Source of the DNA: Cryptomeria japonica
Taxonomy: Eukaryota > Streptophyta > Pinopsida > Cupressales > Cupressaceae
Length of the DNA: 56,000 nt
Direction of reading: 5' to 3'
Assembly (NCBI RefSeq): GCF_030272615.1
Contig: NC_081413.1
Coordinates: 333,168,302-333,224,301 of the forward strand
The position numbers and the translations under genes are program-made. Positions 23,288 through 35,787 of the stretch are shown piece by piece. The notes under the pieces were generated by a model, which did no database searches, was not told where the DNA came from, and saw only the letters and a program-made list of their open reading frames with translations. The first letter of the stretch is position 1; each line of letters starts with the position of its first letter.

Positions 23288-25160
23288 AATGTAATGCCCC
23301 ACTAGGAACCCCAAAGGAAAATCAACATCTAAGGGGGATTTTTTTTTTTTTAAGTATAAATTCATTAAGCTCATTAATTACTACATAGCACAAAAAAAAA
23401 ACACAAGCGAAAGACTAACACCAGAATTCCTAAAGGGTTACCAAGGAAGAATTAAGCTAAAAGTTAAATTCCACAATTATGATTAATCCAATTAACCATC
23501 ATTATTCATTGAACATAATAAACCATAAGCAATAACATATTTCACCATTTAAAGATTGAAATGATACAATATAATTTTCTCTTCAATACAACATTTACAC
23601 AAATCATAAAGCAAGCTGATAAAAACATCCAAAACTTAGGATTACATTGATCTTCCAATACCTGGCCCACAATAAAAATATAAAGTAACAGCTTAACTAA
23701 ATTACAAGGTTACATAAATTCATTGATACAATTGAACACACAGGTCTCCAAAGAATAATAATCTCCAACATGAGACAGAGCATGAGTCACGAACCACAAG
23801 AACACCTGCGAAGCCAATCCTTGCCAAAAAGTATGAACAAGAACATCCGATGGGAAGTGGCACTACCACCCAACCATGTGATCCCAAACTGGAATCACCC
23901 CACCATGCTAGGAGATAGTAGAGGACCCTCAAACAAGCATAAGCAAGACATGGACAACCAAACAAACAACTCCATGATAGTACAATATGACTCCACAATA
24001 TTCCAAGTGACTCAACATCACAATACTCAAGTGACTTGACATCACAATACACTTGTGACCCTAAAGAGAGAGTGTCATCACATAGCTTATGATGGTTACC
24101 CTAGGTAGGCCTCCATAGGTCATGGCCCCCATCCTGGGTTATCCTAGTAACATTTCCCAAACCTCCGGTTATATCTAAGTCTCATGTGGACCCTACCAAC
24201 CCTTCGTGAAGACAAGGTGGTCGGTTTGCCATTACAGGCCTTCCCACTACATCTTGAGCCTAAACGAGCACTCAACCATGCACGGGGTACAATATCTTAT
24301 ATAATGTTATAAACTACCCACCCCCTAATCAAATATTATATTATCACTTATTATCTGACTATCGAGGGGTTATCCTGCCATCCACTTTGGACGGGACCCC
24401 CACTCGAAAGCCACTCTCTCATAGGACACTAAACAAACATGGTCACTCTATGAGGACCCTATGGCAAGTAGACAACCATAACACCACTATCCAAAAACAA
24501 GTGGCCAAAACAAAGACATACTAACTCTTGGTTAACCATAAGGAACATCACTACATGGTTAATACAACGAGGTCATCATACATCACTTGGTCAAAAGATA
24601 CCAAATATGCCACAACAGGATGACTGAATCAAAGATGAGAAATAACCACAAATAATACTCTTTGCAAGGAAAGCTAATATCACTAAGTCCGCACTCAGAC
24701 AATCTTTGAGAAAATTAGCATCATAACACTTGCGAATTCATTGATTGGAAATTAAATAAAAACAACCTTCATTCAATGCATTATTCAAAACGTCATTCAA
24801 TTCTATATAATTTCCAATTCAAAATTCCAACAATGTAATAAAATCCATATTAACTATTTAACCAAATAAAAATATGAATAAAATTAAAGCATATTATATA
24901 TTTCCACATTAAATCTAAATTTATCAATTCAATTTAACAACCCAACCCTTGATTTACAAGCAAAATAAAATAAAATCCATTTATATATATATATATATAT
25001 TAACAATTAACCTTAATAAATTACAATTTTAATCTAACATATAAAAATTTACCTTAAAAACCAACATATAAATTTATTCCTATTCCATGAAATAGGAGTC
25101 AAGTTTAAACATGCACCACGAAGGAAAAAGAACACGTGGTGGGCCAGGCCCTACCCACGG

Positions 25161-25351
25161 GTAGTGCTACTGTCGGTAGGCTACAGTCACTACCTGTTGG
25201 TAGTGCTTCTACAGACTGGTAGCAAGAACTACTGCCAGTAGTGCTGCTACCGCTGGTAGTAGTCACTACCGATCGATAGTGCTGCTACCGACCAGTAGTA
25301 GTCCTACCGACCAGTAGTGCTGCTATGCGCGGTAGCAAGACACTACCGTCC
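25161..25351. repeat. 38-bp GC-rich minisatellite, five units
   Basis: The core GTAGTGCTGCTACC (variants) starts at 25161, 25200, 25238, 25276 and 25314, giving spacings of 39, 38, 38 and 38. Units are internally palindromic (GGTAG..CTACC) and stand out as GC-rich within AT-rich LTR. The left B LTR has only a remnant here (AGTAGCAAG near 16627). Confidence 0.93.
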
Positions 25352-26870
25352 CACGTGGTGGGATTACCCTGCCACGTGGGCTAGGTTTAAATTATTTAAT
25401 ATATTTTTTTTGAATTTAATTTAAAAACAAACCAACATTCCCTGCTCTCATTCACTGGTAAAAAACCCAGTACCCAGAAATTCAATTTTGCAATGATAAT
25501 TCTTTTGTAAGGGAATTTTGCAAATTAATAAAACACAAAGGCCCAAATATATGAAAATCTTGGGGAAAATCAGAAGAATTTAAGAGAGACAAGAAGGATT
25601 TGATAAATTTCTTCACTTCTTCTCACATAGGAAGAATCCTTGCATCATGCAAGAGGCAATTTTAACAATTTTGCCAACATAAACCCCAAATCTTAGGTAA
25701 ATAGAAGTTGGTAAACATACAGAAAACTAAATCTATTTCTTTCTATACCAAATAGAGGAAATAAACCAAGAACTAGATTTTGCAAGAACAAATAACAAAC
25801 AACAAATGGAAAATTGAACCATTCCCTTCCAATATGCACACATTTGATTTGAATTCAGCAAAGTACTCAATAACAACTACTCTTTCTTGCAATCCAACAT
25901 TCAAAAAGAATCTTCAAAGAGATTTTCCAATTTTTCAAACACACAGGAAGAAAACTCAAACATTCAAAATTTAATTACAAAAACATGAAGAAGACTATCC
26001 AACCTTCAAAGCAATCCATGAAGCAACTTGTGGAAGAGTTCCAATCTTGCCAGCCAAATCCAAATCCAAGTTCCTCCTTCCAAATGAGTTTTCCAAATTT
26101 TGCATTAAAAAATCTACCTCTCTTATTCCCGTGAACTTCCAAGAATATATGGGAAAAATATAATTTCAACCTAAACTTTTAGGTTGAAAATTTTTCTCCA
26201 CCAATCAGAATAAATTATTTAAAAAGTAAAGGAAATCAGATTTTACCTTTTTCCATAAACAATTCTTTTCCAACATTACAAAATACAAAAGCTAATAAAA
26301 AAGGTAGAAAGAGAAATGCCTTTATTTATTTCATTTCATTTTCTATTTTCCATGATACTTTATTTCAACACAAGTATTTAAAATTTAAATGGCAAGGCAT
26401 TTACTAATTTCTTTCCCCAATATAATAATACAACTTTAACACAATAACATAAGCCAATTTAACCATTTAATTCTCGCAACTCATTTATTTAATTAAATCA
26501 ATAAACTCAAGAGCATAATAATTAAGTAATTATGCCAACAAAAAAATAGCATTATTCACTCAATTAAATAACTATTCAAATAATTGGAAGCACACAAAAT
26601 GAGGAATGATCAAATGACGACTCACAAACAACCAAGACCACAACACTACGACTCGCATACTGGTCAAACGAAAAAGATGATCGACTGACATCACTCACAT
26701 GAGTGTGACTGCGGGTCAAGTTAGGGTCCCACAACTATCTCCTCCACTTCCATCAGACAAATAAGGTACACTCAAATCTGTGAAACCAGGTGGATTCAAT
26801 ACCCCGTACCTACCCGATACTTGTACTTGCAATGTCCTGTACCAAAGAACCACACGTGCATATAGACAAA

Positions 26871-26880
26871 TATATATAAA
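26871..26880 (-). promoter_or_regulatory. Candidate TATA box, B 5' LTR
   Basis: TATATATA on the minus strand about 351 bases from the LTR sense start (27226), matching 18151-18160 in the partner LTR. As this is the 5' LTR it would have driven the genomic RNA of element B. Confidence 0.5.
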
Positions 26881-27226
26881 CAAAAATGACACACACACCG
26901 ATGAAGGAGAATTGTGACTTTCCCTATCTCACTGGAGTGAGTGAATGAAAATCATCCCCTCGCATCCCATACACTTGCAAACACACAACATATAAATAAC
27001 ACATCGCATATATAAAGTAAAAGTTTAAGTCCATGTCAATAATCCATAAAAATCTCATTAAATATAAGCAATGAAATACTACATGAAAGCATACACTGCA
27101 TATCCAGATAAGGCATGAAATAACATTGCATAGAGTCTGAATCAATATACATTAATATGTCCACTAGATAGTCAACTAAAGTCAAACATAAGTCCAAAAA
27201 GAGTCTGATCGAGGAGGAGTACTACA

Positions 27227-27231
27227 ATGTC
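27227..27231. repeat. Target-site duplication of B (right)
   Basis: ATGTC, identical to 14750-14754; element A sequence resumes after it. Confidence 0.95.
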
Positions 27232-30200
27232 TCATACAATAGTGACAAATAACACATTTTACTCCATGATTACACATAATATCCATCCACATAACTAGAA
27301 TGTACAACTCAAAAGGCCACATGTGAGCATGTCTAATGCTCGGTCAAAGATAACATGCACGATCAACATCTCTATGCCTGATCTTAGAATAAAATAACAT
27401 TATCAAAAGTATCCATCATCTCACTCAAGGGCTTGATGGTGCTAGGGCACACACATAGCGGTGATACCTTCCATACAAGACCCTCGTGACCATCTCTTGT
27501 TGAGTAAGGTGATTATCCTCCAAGAGATAGTCACCACACATAGGTAGGTAGTGGATCCTAGTTGCATCACAACCTCACATACCCCCATCCTCAAGGTTCC
27601 CTACATCTACTTCCTCGTATACACTCAACCAAGACCATCTCATACATCCTTGGAGAAGAATTCACATTTCAACACAAGACCATCATATGAAAACAATAAG
27701 GATAAACGAGTTTAGCCACCAAAATACAGATGAATAAAGATAATAAATCATCAATTCCAACAATAAGGCAAGAAAATTACGGAATTGCAACACCAAATCA
27801 AGTAAAAGATCACAAGATCGTGGCTAAACCTTCAAAGTCAAAATAGAATAAATTGCTGGTCGACATAAGAAATAAATAAGAATATCATAATTGCACATAA
27901 CATCACTATGTGACTAGAATCTAGCCACCAACGAGGAAAGAGAGAACAATCATCTAGCTATCACAGTAGCTCATCATGTGGTGCGGCCTAGTCACACATC
28001 CACATGGCATGGCAGTGTGCACCATGACATCATCCTGCATCATGTCATCATGCGGCATGGCTCTACCCTAAACAAGCCAGTAGGCTGCATGGTAATGCCT
28101 ACTACATCCCGCATCGTGCCTCAGCACGACATGGCAATACTCCAAGTAGAAAAGTCACACAATGGACATATCCCACATGGTAGTGTACCTCACAAAAAAG
28201 GCACGTGCAGGTCACACCCCGCATAGTGATTTACCTCTTAGGATACTTGTCGTAAGCCAACAGTATACATGGCTAAGGTCCACCCACATGTCTACCACTG
28301 CCTACCAATTGTTAGCTCATGTGGAAATAACATTCCTTTCATGAAGACAAGGCAAAAGATACTCCAAGTTACACCATCACAATGCTTAAGAAATGCCATC
28401 AATATGCTCAAATAAAAGAGGGATTAAGGCTGGCACACATAAACCATAAAAGTTGGCTCATCAAAAAGAGAAAGTATTTAGTACACCCTTAATATAGTTT
28501 CATTATATAACTATATTTTTCTTCGGAATAGAGAAGCTAAAGTCGCTTCACACCAACATTTCTCGTATGCCAATCCATACTATTCAAGGAACAATGACTT
28601 CTAATACTACTGCTTAACATACTGAATTACCAACAACCTACGGGTTGGCAAGTAGTAAGGTAACAAATAAGCAACATCACATAAACAGTATGGTTTCCCA
28701 TACTCATGAGTAAGCATACCCTCCATGGTTGATTACTTAACCATCCCATGGGCACATATAGCAAGCACTAGTTTCTTACAATACACAACAAAAGCACCAG
28801 TACTAGTTTATTCACATTTATGGGGAGTACTTTTCAATAACACTATCATGTACTCAAGGAAGGGCTTACTTATGCTTCCCACATGAATAACTGAATAAAA
28901 TTTATTTCTAGATACAAGTACTGAAATCCTTTACAATTCAAAATTAGATAAGGAAGTAATGACATTCCTATATCTTTCACTAATACCACTCAACATTCAT
29001 ATTCACATTACTAATCATGCAAATTTTCTTTCCAAAGCATAAGACTTTTATCTTTCAATATGAAGCCAAAATGCAAAAATACAATTTCATATGATTTATA
29101 TACATTCTATTTAAATCAATGCATTCTTTAGTAGCATTTTTTAAAATCTTATCATCTAGGTAGGGAGAAGGGAAAGAGAGTTTTATAGTCAACCCATTTC
29201 ATACATATGCACAAAATCAACAAGATCACACAACATGCTAAAATTTCTCACTATAAGCCTATCATCTTAATTATACAGTTTTCATATCACTACCATTTTT
29301 AGAAGAATGCCAATTGGCCTAACATGACAATTCCAAATATTATGGTTGCAACCAAATGCCCTAATTTTCCAAATAATGAAATCAAGACAAACAATCTTTT
29401 CTTTAATGCCAGACCTCTTGCGAACACTTGCTACTCTTATTAATATGACATATATCATAATCTGCAACCTTTCATCTAAAATCAAAGTATGATAAGGAGG
29501 TAAATGATGAGCTATCAACTAAATATACATATTTATGCATGCACATCAAACAAGCTTTTCATTTGCACTTACCATTCATACTAAGTCAATTATATATATC
29601 CAAAAGCAAGTTCAATGTAGCGTTGTTCAATTAGGTCCTCAATTGAGTCGATATAATGAAACACATAAAGAAATATTTCATGAAAACATGCCATTACACT
29701 CCTAGCCACTATAACATGTTCCCTTTTTACACATCTTATTACAAACAAGGCAGTTTCATATATCAGCTATTCGCACATTATTGCACCTTACCAAAGATAG
29801 AAATTCCATTATGTTACTCCTACAACACACATGGTGAATTCCTTATGAAAACATACAATTTCCTCCCAATAACCATCATGATCTTTTGAACCCATATCCC
29901 TCTTATTATCTAAATGTACAGAAGAATTCATTAGGCTCACACAAGGGTTCAAGAAGTCACAACCTTTCTCTCGCAATTAGAAAACTTAAATATGTGATAA
30001 CTACACATATTAAAAACATTTTAATTTCTAGAGAGAAAGAGGAGGAAGGATGATAACCATTTAATTTTCTACATCATAAGCACTCAACATCTACTATACA
30101 AGTCCTTCAAGTTTACAACACCAAGCTAGATCATATTCTTAATACAAGAACATTCATACTTCCAGATTCAAGACAAGCACTGACCAACCCAATGGGTTAG

Positions 30201-30543
30201 TCTAAAGAGTACAACAATCAAAAAGGGAGGTACATACGACTCTCTCTCTGAATAAGAGTAATCATAGACCAAGATATCTAATAAGAAAACAAAGCACATA
30301 TACTCACTCAAAAGAACCAACATCAGGAAGGTGAAAGCAAGGTGTGAACACACATGTTACACACAATTAAGGTTTTCTCAAAAGAATACGCAAAAAGAAC
30401 AGAGCACGGATCCTTAAGATCTTCAAGATCCTATGCCTCAGTCACAAGAATACAATAGGAGGGCAAGCATACAATGTAAGGTCTATATACCTCACCCCAA
30501 CTAAGGGCACAAGTGACACCAAATATCCCAATGTTTGCAACCT
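27232..30543. other. Element A internal region, right part; no coding domain
   Basis: About 3.3 kb between the B insertion and A's primer-binding site. Neither strand shows retroviral domains; all frames are under 90 codons. Part of it (27960-28250) is rich in CATGGCATG / GCATCATG type motifs. A 12-bp near-perfect inverted repeat (27488-27499 and 27521-27532) lies in the 3' half in element sense. Open frames at 27978-28226, 29282-29518, 29656-29889 and 30168-30353 resemble nothing known. Confidence 0.75.
27488..27532. repeat. Stem-loop inside element A
   Basis: GACCATCTCTTG (27488-27499) and CAAGAGATAGTC (27521-27532) pair over 12 bp with one G-T/mismatch position and a 21-base loop. It could be an RNA structure kept by a coding-free element; role inferred. 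Confidence 0.6.
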
Positions 30544-30556
30544 GGTTTTGATACCA
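30544..30556 (-). other. Primer-binding site of element A
   Basis: Minus-strand TGGTATCAAAACC resembles the initiator-tRNA-Met site (TGGTATCAGAGCC) with two changes, placed two bases inside the LTR end at 30559. It confirms minus orientation. Confidence 0.8.
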
Positions 30557-32870
30557 AATGTAATACCCCACCATGAAACCCCGAAGGGATAAAGCTAAAA
30601 CACAAGAATAGAGTGCAAATATTTTTTTTTTTAAAGTTAAAAATAATAATGATACATTGAATTATCATTAAGTTCAGATTACAAAATGAAAGACTTAACT
30701 AACACCTAAAGAGTTTCCCAACGTGATTACTTGATTCAACACTTAACTCAACTCACGTTAATTAATCCAATTAAGTTGATTAACTTAATAACATGATAAT
30801 AATTTAAACAAAAAATAAATTCGCCCAGTAGATTAAAAATATAGATAACATGATTAAGTTCATCCATTACAATTTAACCATACATTACATCCAATCTTAA
30901 ATTTAAAACATATGTCATGCATCTAATTTCTTTACATACTTTAACTGCATTAAAAACTAATGAATACTTTCCATTATACCAACCTACATTCTTCATGATC
31001 CATATTATTGCATCTAATAAGATAACCACATACATGCATTTAAGGTTAACATCATCTAATCCATATTATACATTTTAATCATAATGCCATTCATACATGC
31101 TAAATAAAGAGGAAACAGAAGAACACAAACACCACATAACACCAAAATGAAATTGAAGTTCACCCCTAGTGGGCTACATCTCTGGGTATGCTCAATTGCA
31201 AGACCCCTCTAATAAATAATAGGGTGAAGAATACATAAGGTTCACATCCATTACAACCTGCCAACAAGGTGTACATAAACAATAATACATACGACCACAT
31301 CGGTCCAATAGATACATGAATGATCCCAGAAAAGGAAAAGGATCCATCTGAACATGATGAAAAGAAAATATAAAAGAACTGGAGCACCCACGAGACTAGG
31401 TTTTTGCAACCCATAATAAGAAACCCATGGTATAAGCTAAATATCAGGTACTTCCAAAGGCATAAACAACCAGATATGACTCCACAATAGTGCTCCTAGC
31501 AAAGACAACACAAACTACACACTAGTGAACATAAGGGACAAGTTTCATCACATAACTTGGTATGGTTACCTTGGCAGGCCTCCATAGGTCTCGATCCCAT
31601 CTACTGGTTTACCATGGCAACCTTTCCTGAACCTTCGGTCCATCCAAGTCTCATGTGGACCCAACACATCTTTTTGTGAAGACAAGGATGTTGGTTTGCC
31701 ATTTCAGACCTTCTCACTGCATTTTGAGTCTATACTAGTACTCATCCCATGCGTGAGGCACAATTATCTTACTTAGTGTTTTCATTAACTAAAATCTCTA
31801 ATATGCTATTAGGTTATCACTTATTTAGACACACTTTCGATGGGTTACCCTGCAACTACTTTGGACGCAACCCCCACTCAAAATCCACTCTCCCATATGA
31901 CACTAGATCATAATTAAATGAACTCCTAAACCAAGGAATACACCAGGACAACCATACAGAGTTTGATACAATAGGAATACCCACTTGGCCAAGAAAGTCT
32001 TCATATGCAGTGCACTGACTGACAGTTCTCTAACTAGAGACATGACCAACTATAGTCAGCCACATAACAACACCCAACACTCGCATAAAGGACATGACTA
32101 GATACAAACAATCACAAGAAAACAATCCAAAACTCAAGATCAAGGACCTAAGCAGGTACCAAAATAAACACATGACAATATCCACCAATCACAATCAAGG
32201 ACTTGCCACTTCTTAATCAAATGCGAATACAGAAAATTAAACATGCATAGACATAAATCAGAAATGACAATCTTCTTCCATATCGTTTAAACATTACCAT
32301 CGATCCAGTTTTCTAATAGATCTAATTTGATTGCGATTTGTCTACCTTGTCTAGGTACATGTCGCCCATGGTTTACTAACTCACTATAATTCAACTTACC
32401 TCATAAAATGATATAAATACTTCATCATGAGTTTTCAAACCAAAATCACATTAATATAATTATATTTATATGCAAAACATACAAAGATATAATTAAATAT
32501 ATATTAATTAACTAAAATTTGATATTTATTTTTTAAAATAAAACATCGTTTTATACTTGTTCGAAACAAATTATCTAATCTCATATTTTCCCAAAACCAA
32601 GATACACTTTCCAGAATATGGAAATATACATTTAAAAAGAACTAAAATAGATAATCTTTTTTCTAATGAAATAAAATCTCCTTGCATCTAAATAAAAAAC
32701 AAATTTAAATATTAATCAACATATATTTATTTATATACATTAATTAATAATTAAATTATAACCACATACTATTTAATAAATTTGAATTAAATAATATTTT
32801 AAAACTTTATTTTAAAATGTATAATTTTTTTTTTTGTAAAAAAAATAAAAAGCAAAAATAATAGGGTAGA

Positions 32871-32892
32871 CCCACGTGGACACGCACGTGGG
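32871..32892. promoter_or_regulatory. Inverted pair of G-box-like motifs
   Basis: CCCACGTG (32871-32878) and CACGTGGG (32885-32892) form a perfect 8-bp inverted repeat around 6 bases; another CCCACGTGGG lies near 32956. CACGTG is the core G-box bound by plant bZIP and bHLH factors. Clustering next to the palindromic unit, and recurrence in the B LTRs, suggest regulatory sites; binding is not shown. Confidence 0.45.
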
Positions 32893-34308
32893 CCTCCCTT
32901 TCCCCAAGGGAATGCTTTGGCGGCAGACGCTACCATTGGTAGCGCTGCTACCATCCCACGTGGGGGTATATATATATATATATATTTTATTTTATTTTAT
33001 TTTGAAACAAAAACCCCAAATTCTTCAGAGTCTCAGACTGAGACCAAAAAAAAAGAAATAAATTCCAGAATAACAATGGCTTCCAAAATATTAAAATTTT
33101 CTGAATAACAAGTCCCAGAAAGATAAAACTGGGCAAATTCCTCCAACCAAGTACCATATTTGGGCAAATGGAATTAATTTACACAAATTTATCCGACCAA
33201 TCCAACCAATCTTGCCAAACACAAACTAATTTCACAGTCTAAAATTTGAATTTGAAAGCATTCATTTGGAGTTTTAACAAAATTTTATTGTGAACATCCA
33301 ACCCCAATTTTTTTTTATTTTGAATCATTTTGTGCAACCAAAATTTGATCTGGAGGTTGGGAATGAAAGCAAGGAGGGTTTAAATTTGAGATTTAACTAC
33401 AACTCTTCCATGTTCCACAAAACATATGAGATTTTCAACAAGCACAACCAGATTTCTTCTAAATCAAAACAATCTCTTTTAAACAAAAATCAAGTAGATA
33501 AACAAGAATCCAACCTTTATCAGCAATCCTGGGAATGATTTGATGAAGAGCCCAACCTGCAAGCTCAAGAAATTCCTTCTTCCACAAATGCCCAAAATTT
33601 TTCCATCCAAAAATAACTCCCCCAAATACTTTTCAAAACCTAGGTTAAAAGGGAAAATGTTTTGACCAAAAATCCTTTTTTTGATTTAAAATATTTTCCT
33701 CCAAATAAAAATCATTTTTCAAACAATTTAAATATGCAAAACTTGCTTTTTCTTCTAAAATTGATTTTCTTAATTTAATTAAAACTAACATTTCTATTTC
33801 AAAATGCCAAAGAGGGTAAAAATATTTCTATTTTCAAATACTATTTAACCTTTCTTTTCAAAATGCATATACTTAATTAATTCATCATTTAAAAATAACC
33901 ATTTAATCAATCTTGCTACAAACATGAATTTAGCAATCTGATTATTGATTAACCACACAAAGGGATCCTATTTAATTTAGTCCCTTAATTTACTAATGAG
34001 TAAAAACACATTGAATCTAATTAAATACTAGGGATTAAATAATCAATTTTACCACACGCACAACACACAACCCAAGAAAGCCAAACAAATACACGACCCG
34101 CATACCCAACCACAGGGGAAACTGATGGACGACTGGGGACGCTCACTTGAGCATGAATGGGATAAAATGTAGGGTCTTATGACTACCTAAACCAATACCT
34201 TAGGACCAAAGAGGTACCCTCAAACCTGCGAAGGCAAGTGGATATGCACCTCGTACGTATGTGGTACTATACCTGCAATCTCCTGCAACCATGAACTACA
34301 CATGCATA

Positions 34309-34318
34309 CATATATATA
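34309..34318 (-). promoter_or_regulatory. Candidate TATA box, A 5' LTR
   Basis: CATATATATA run about 222 bases from the LTR sense start (34536), the same spacing as in the partner LTR and in F. It would have driven element A transcription. Confidence 0.5.
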
Positions 34319-34555
34319 GAATGAAAGTGTTAGCCTGAGGTTAATAACATGAATCAGAAGAACAACTAATCTTACATAAGAATTGATGTGAAAATAACAT
34401 TTACAGGTATGCACAATAATAATAATACCTGACTATAACATTACAACATGGTAAATCAACCATTCAAGAAGGCCACTTAAAAAGTCAACCAAGGTCAAAC
34501 CATGATTTAAAATATTATTAGGGAAGAGGGACTACACAATGTCTCAATGGCCATA

Positions 34556-34560
34556 CCTAC
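34556..34560. repeat. Target-site duplication of D (left)
   Basis: CCTAC directly before the D LTR start TGGTAGCTC; identical to 52786-52790. Confidence 0.9.
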
Positions 34561-35787
34561 TGGTAGCTCTAAAAATTGATTGCATGAAATTTTCAATTTT
34601 TGAGCTCAAAACATTGATTTTTAGGTTTTACTTGTATCCTCTATGAACGATCAAATGTCTAGGGTATAGGGTTTATCAAAACTTCTTACATTTTTTGAAG
34701 AAAACCCTAGTAATGATATATTTTGTTGTTACTTTTTTCCCACTTAAAGTCATGGGTACTCTTTCCATGACCGGGCCATCTTATTCCCTAAGCATTAAGT
34801 GATGATCAACCGGTTTGTGAAATAATAATTTCCCTAAGTCATGCGCATAACATTTCTATTACCGGTCTCCTTTTAAAATACTTATGCTCGCGCTTGTATT
34901 TTCCTAAGTCCAAAGAATCCTAAGTACTCTGACCGTTTGCTAAAGACAGGATAGATCCAATGGCTACTGCTTCCCTGTGATCAAAGATGCGAGGATTTTA
35001 ATGACCATGACATTGCGAGATTGTGCCATGTGTTATGGACAGAAACTAGCAAGGTTAGCAGTGTAACCAGTCAAAATAATTTTATTACCAGTTCATAGGC
35101 TGTAAAGGTTGATCTACTAACAGTCCCATCAATTTGCACATGCTCAGAATGAATGGAGATGTTTTATCCTGAGGTAAAAGGTGCTTGACTTTTAAATCCT
35201 GGAAGAGTTAATGGGCAGTATGCAAAGCGGTAAAGATTGAATAGATCAAACGGCCCTCGTATTCCAGCGATGGAAGTTGCAAGGAGATTAAAGACCATGG
35301 CATCATGAGATGGTGCCATGTGTCCTAGGCTAATCAGGAAGACCTACAAAGAGGTTGTTGACGAAGTTTGGTCGATGGATGATATGGCACTGTTTAGTTA
35401 GGATTTTGTGGGTCCACGGATATAGATGGAAATTCAAAGTGCTAAGTCGGTAAGAAATGACCATTATATTTGCCAAGCTGGATGAGATCTACGGTTGAGT
35501 TTGAAATGAGAAGTTGGGATGGATTTTGGAGGCACTGGTCGTAGCTTGCGGGAAAAGGCAGAATGAATGGGTTTCAGACTTGTCGATTCAAGATTGATTA
35601 GACAGTCAAAGATGATAGCTCAGAGATGCCATAGAATTTGATAAGCAGTTCAGATGAAGGATTATAAGCAGAGCAATATTGTAAGGTAGTATTTTTTTAG
35701 GCTAGACCAGCTATTAGACGAAATTTTGTTAGATTTTCAGTAACACTTTTCATAGACTTTGTAACCCAAATAAATAAGGCACTGGTA
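34561..35787 (+). repeat. Element D 5' LTR, first part
   Basis: Matches 51095 to about 52320 throughout (for example GATTGCATGAAATTTTCAAT near the start and AAGGCACTGGTA at the break). The last five bases TGGTA are duplicated at 47368-47372 by the C insertion. Confidence 0.92.
35783..35787. repeat. Target-site duplication of C (left)
   Basis: TGGTA before TGTTGGATATTG; repeated at 47368-47372. Element D's LTR runs through this point without interruption in its other copy (52319-52325 region). Confidence 0.95.

Larger units (their letters stand above)
14755..27226 (-). mobile_element. Element B: chromodomain Ty3/gypsy retrotransposon, nested in A
   Basis: A complete element of 12.5 kb with LTRs 14755-18507 and 23290-27226 and a perfect 5-bp target duplication ATGTC (14750-14754 and 27227-27231). 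Internal order in minus sense: initiator-tRNA-Met primer-binding site, gag with zinc knuckle, aspartic protease, reverse transcriptase, RNase H, integrase, and a chromodomain-like tail, then a polypurine tract. Integrase after RNase H and the chromodomain place it in the chromoviruses; the long LTRs suggest the Tekay/Del branch (inference). All domains carry stops and frameshifts, many consistent with TGG to TGA/TAG or CAG to TAG changes, so it is dead. Confidence 0.95.
23290..27226 (-). repeat. Element B 5' LTR (3.94 kb)
   Basis: Begins TGTAATGCCCCACTAGG and ends GGAGTACTACA, co-linear with 14755-18507. The promoter-bearing sense start is at 27226. It carries the 38-bp GC-rich array at 25161-25351 that the partner LTR lacks, and CACGTGG boxes on both sides of the array (25135 and 25360-25380). 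Confidence 0.95.
30559..34536 (-). repeat. Element A 5' LTR (3.98 kb)
   Basis: Begins TGTAATACCCCACC and ends AGAGGGACTACA; co-linear with 10158-14243. Conserved inner blocks match the partner LTR, including the GC-rich palindromic unit (one copy, near 32936-32952) and the leader block near 34310-34170. The flanking 34537-34541 CAATG is the likely target duplication. Confidence 0.92.

Noticed and set aside
27978-28344. His-rich frames inside element A as an element gene
   Set aside because: Caused by CATGG/GCATCATG-type local repeats, antisense to the element, with no domain.
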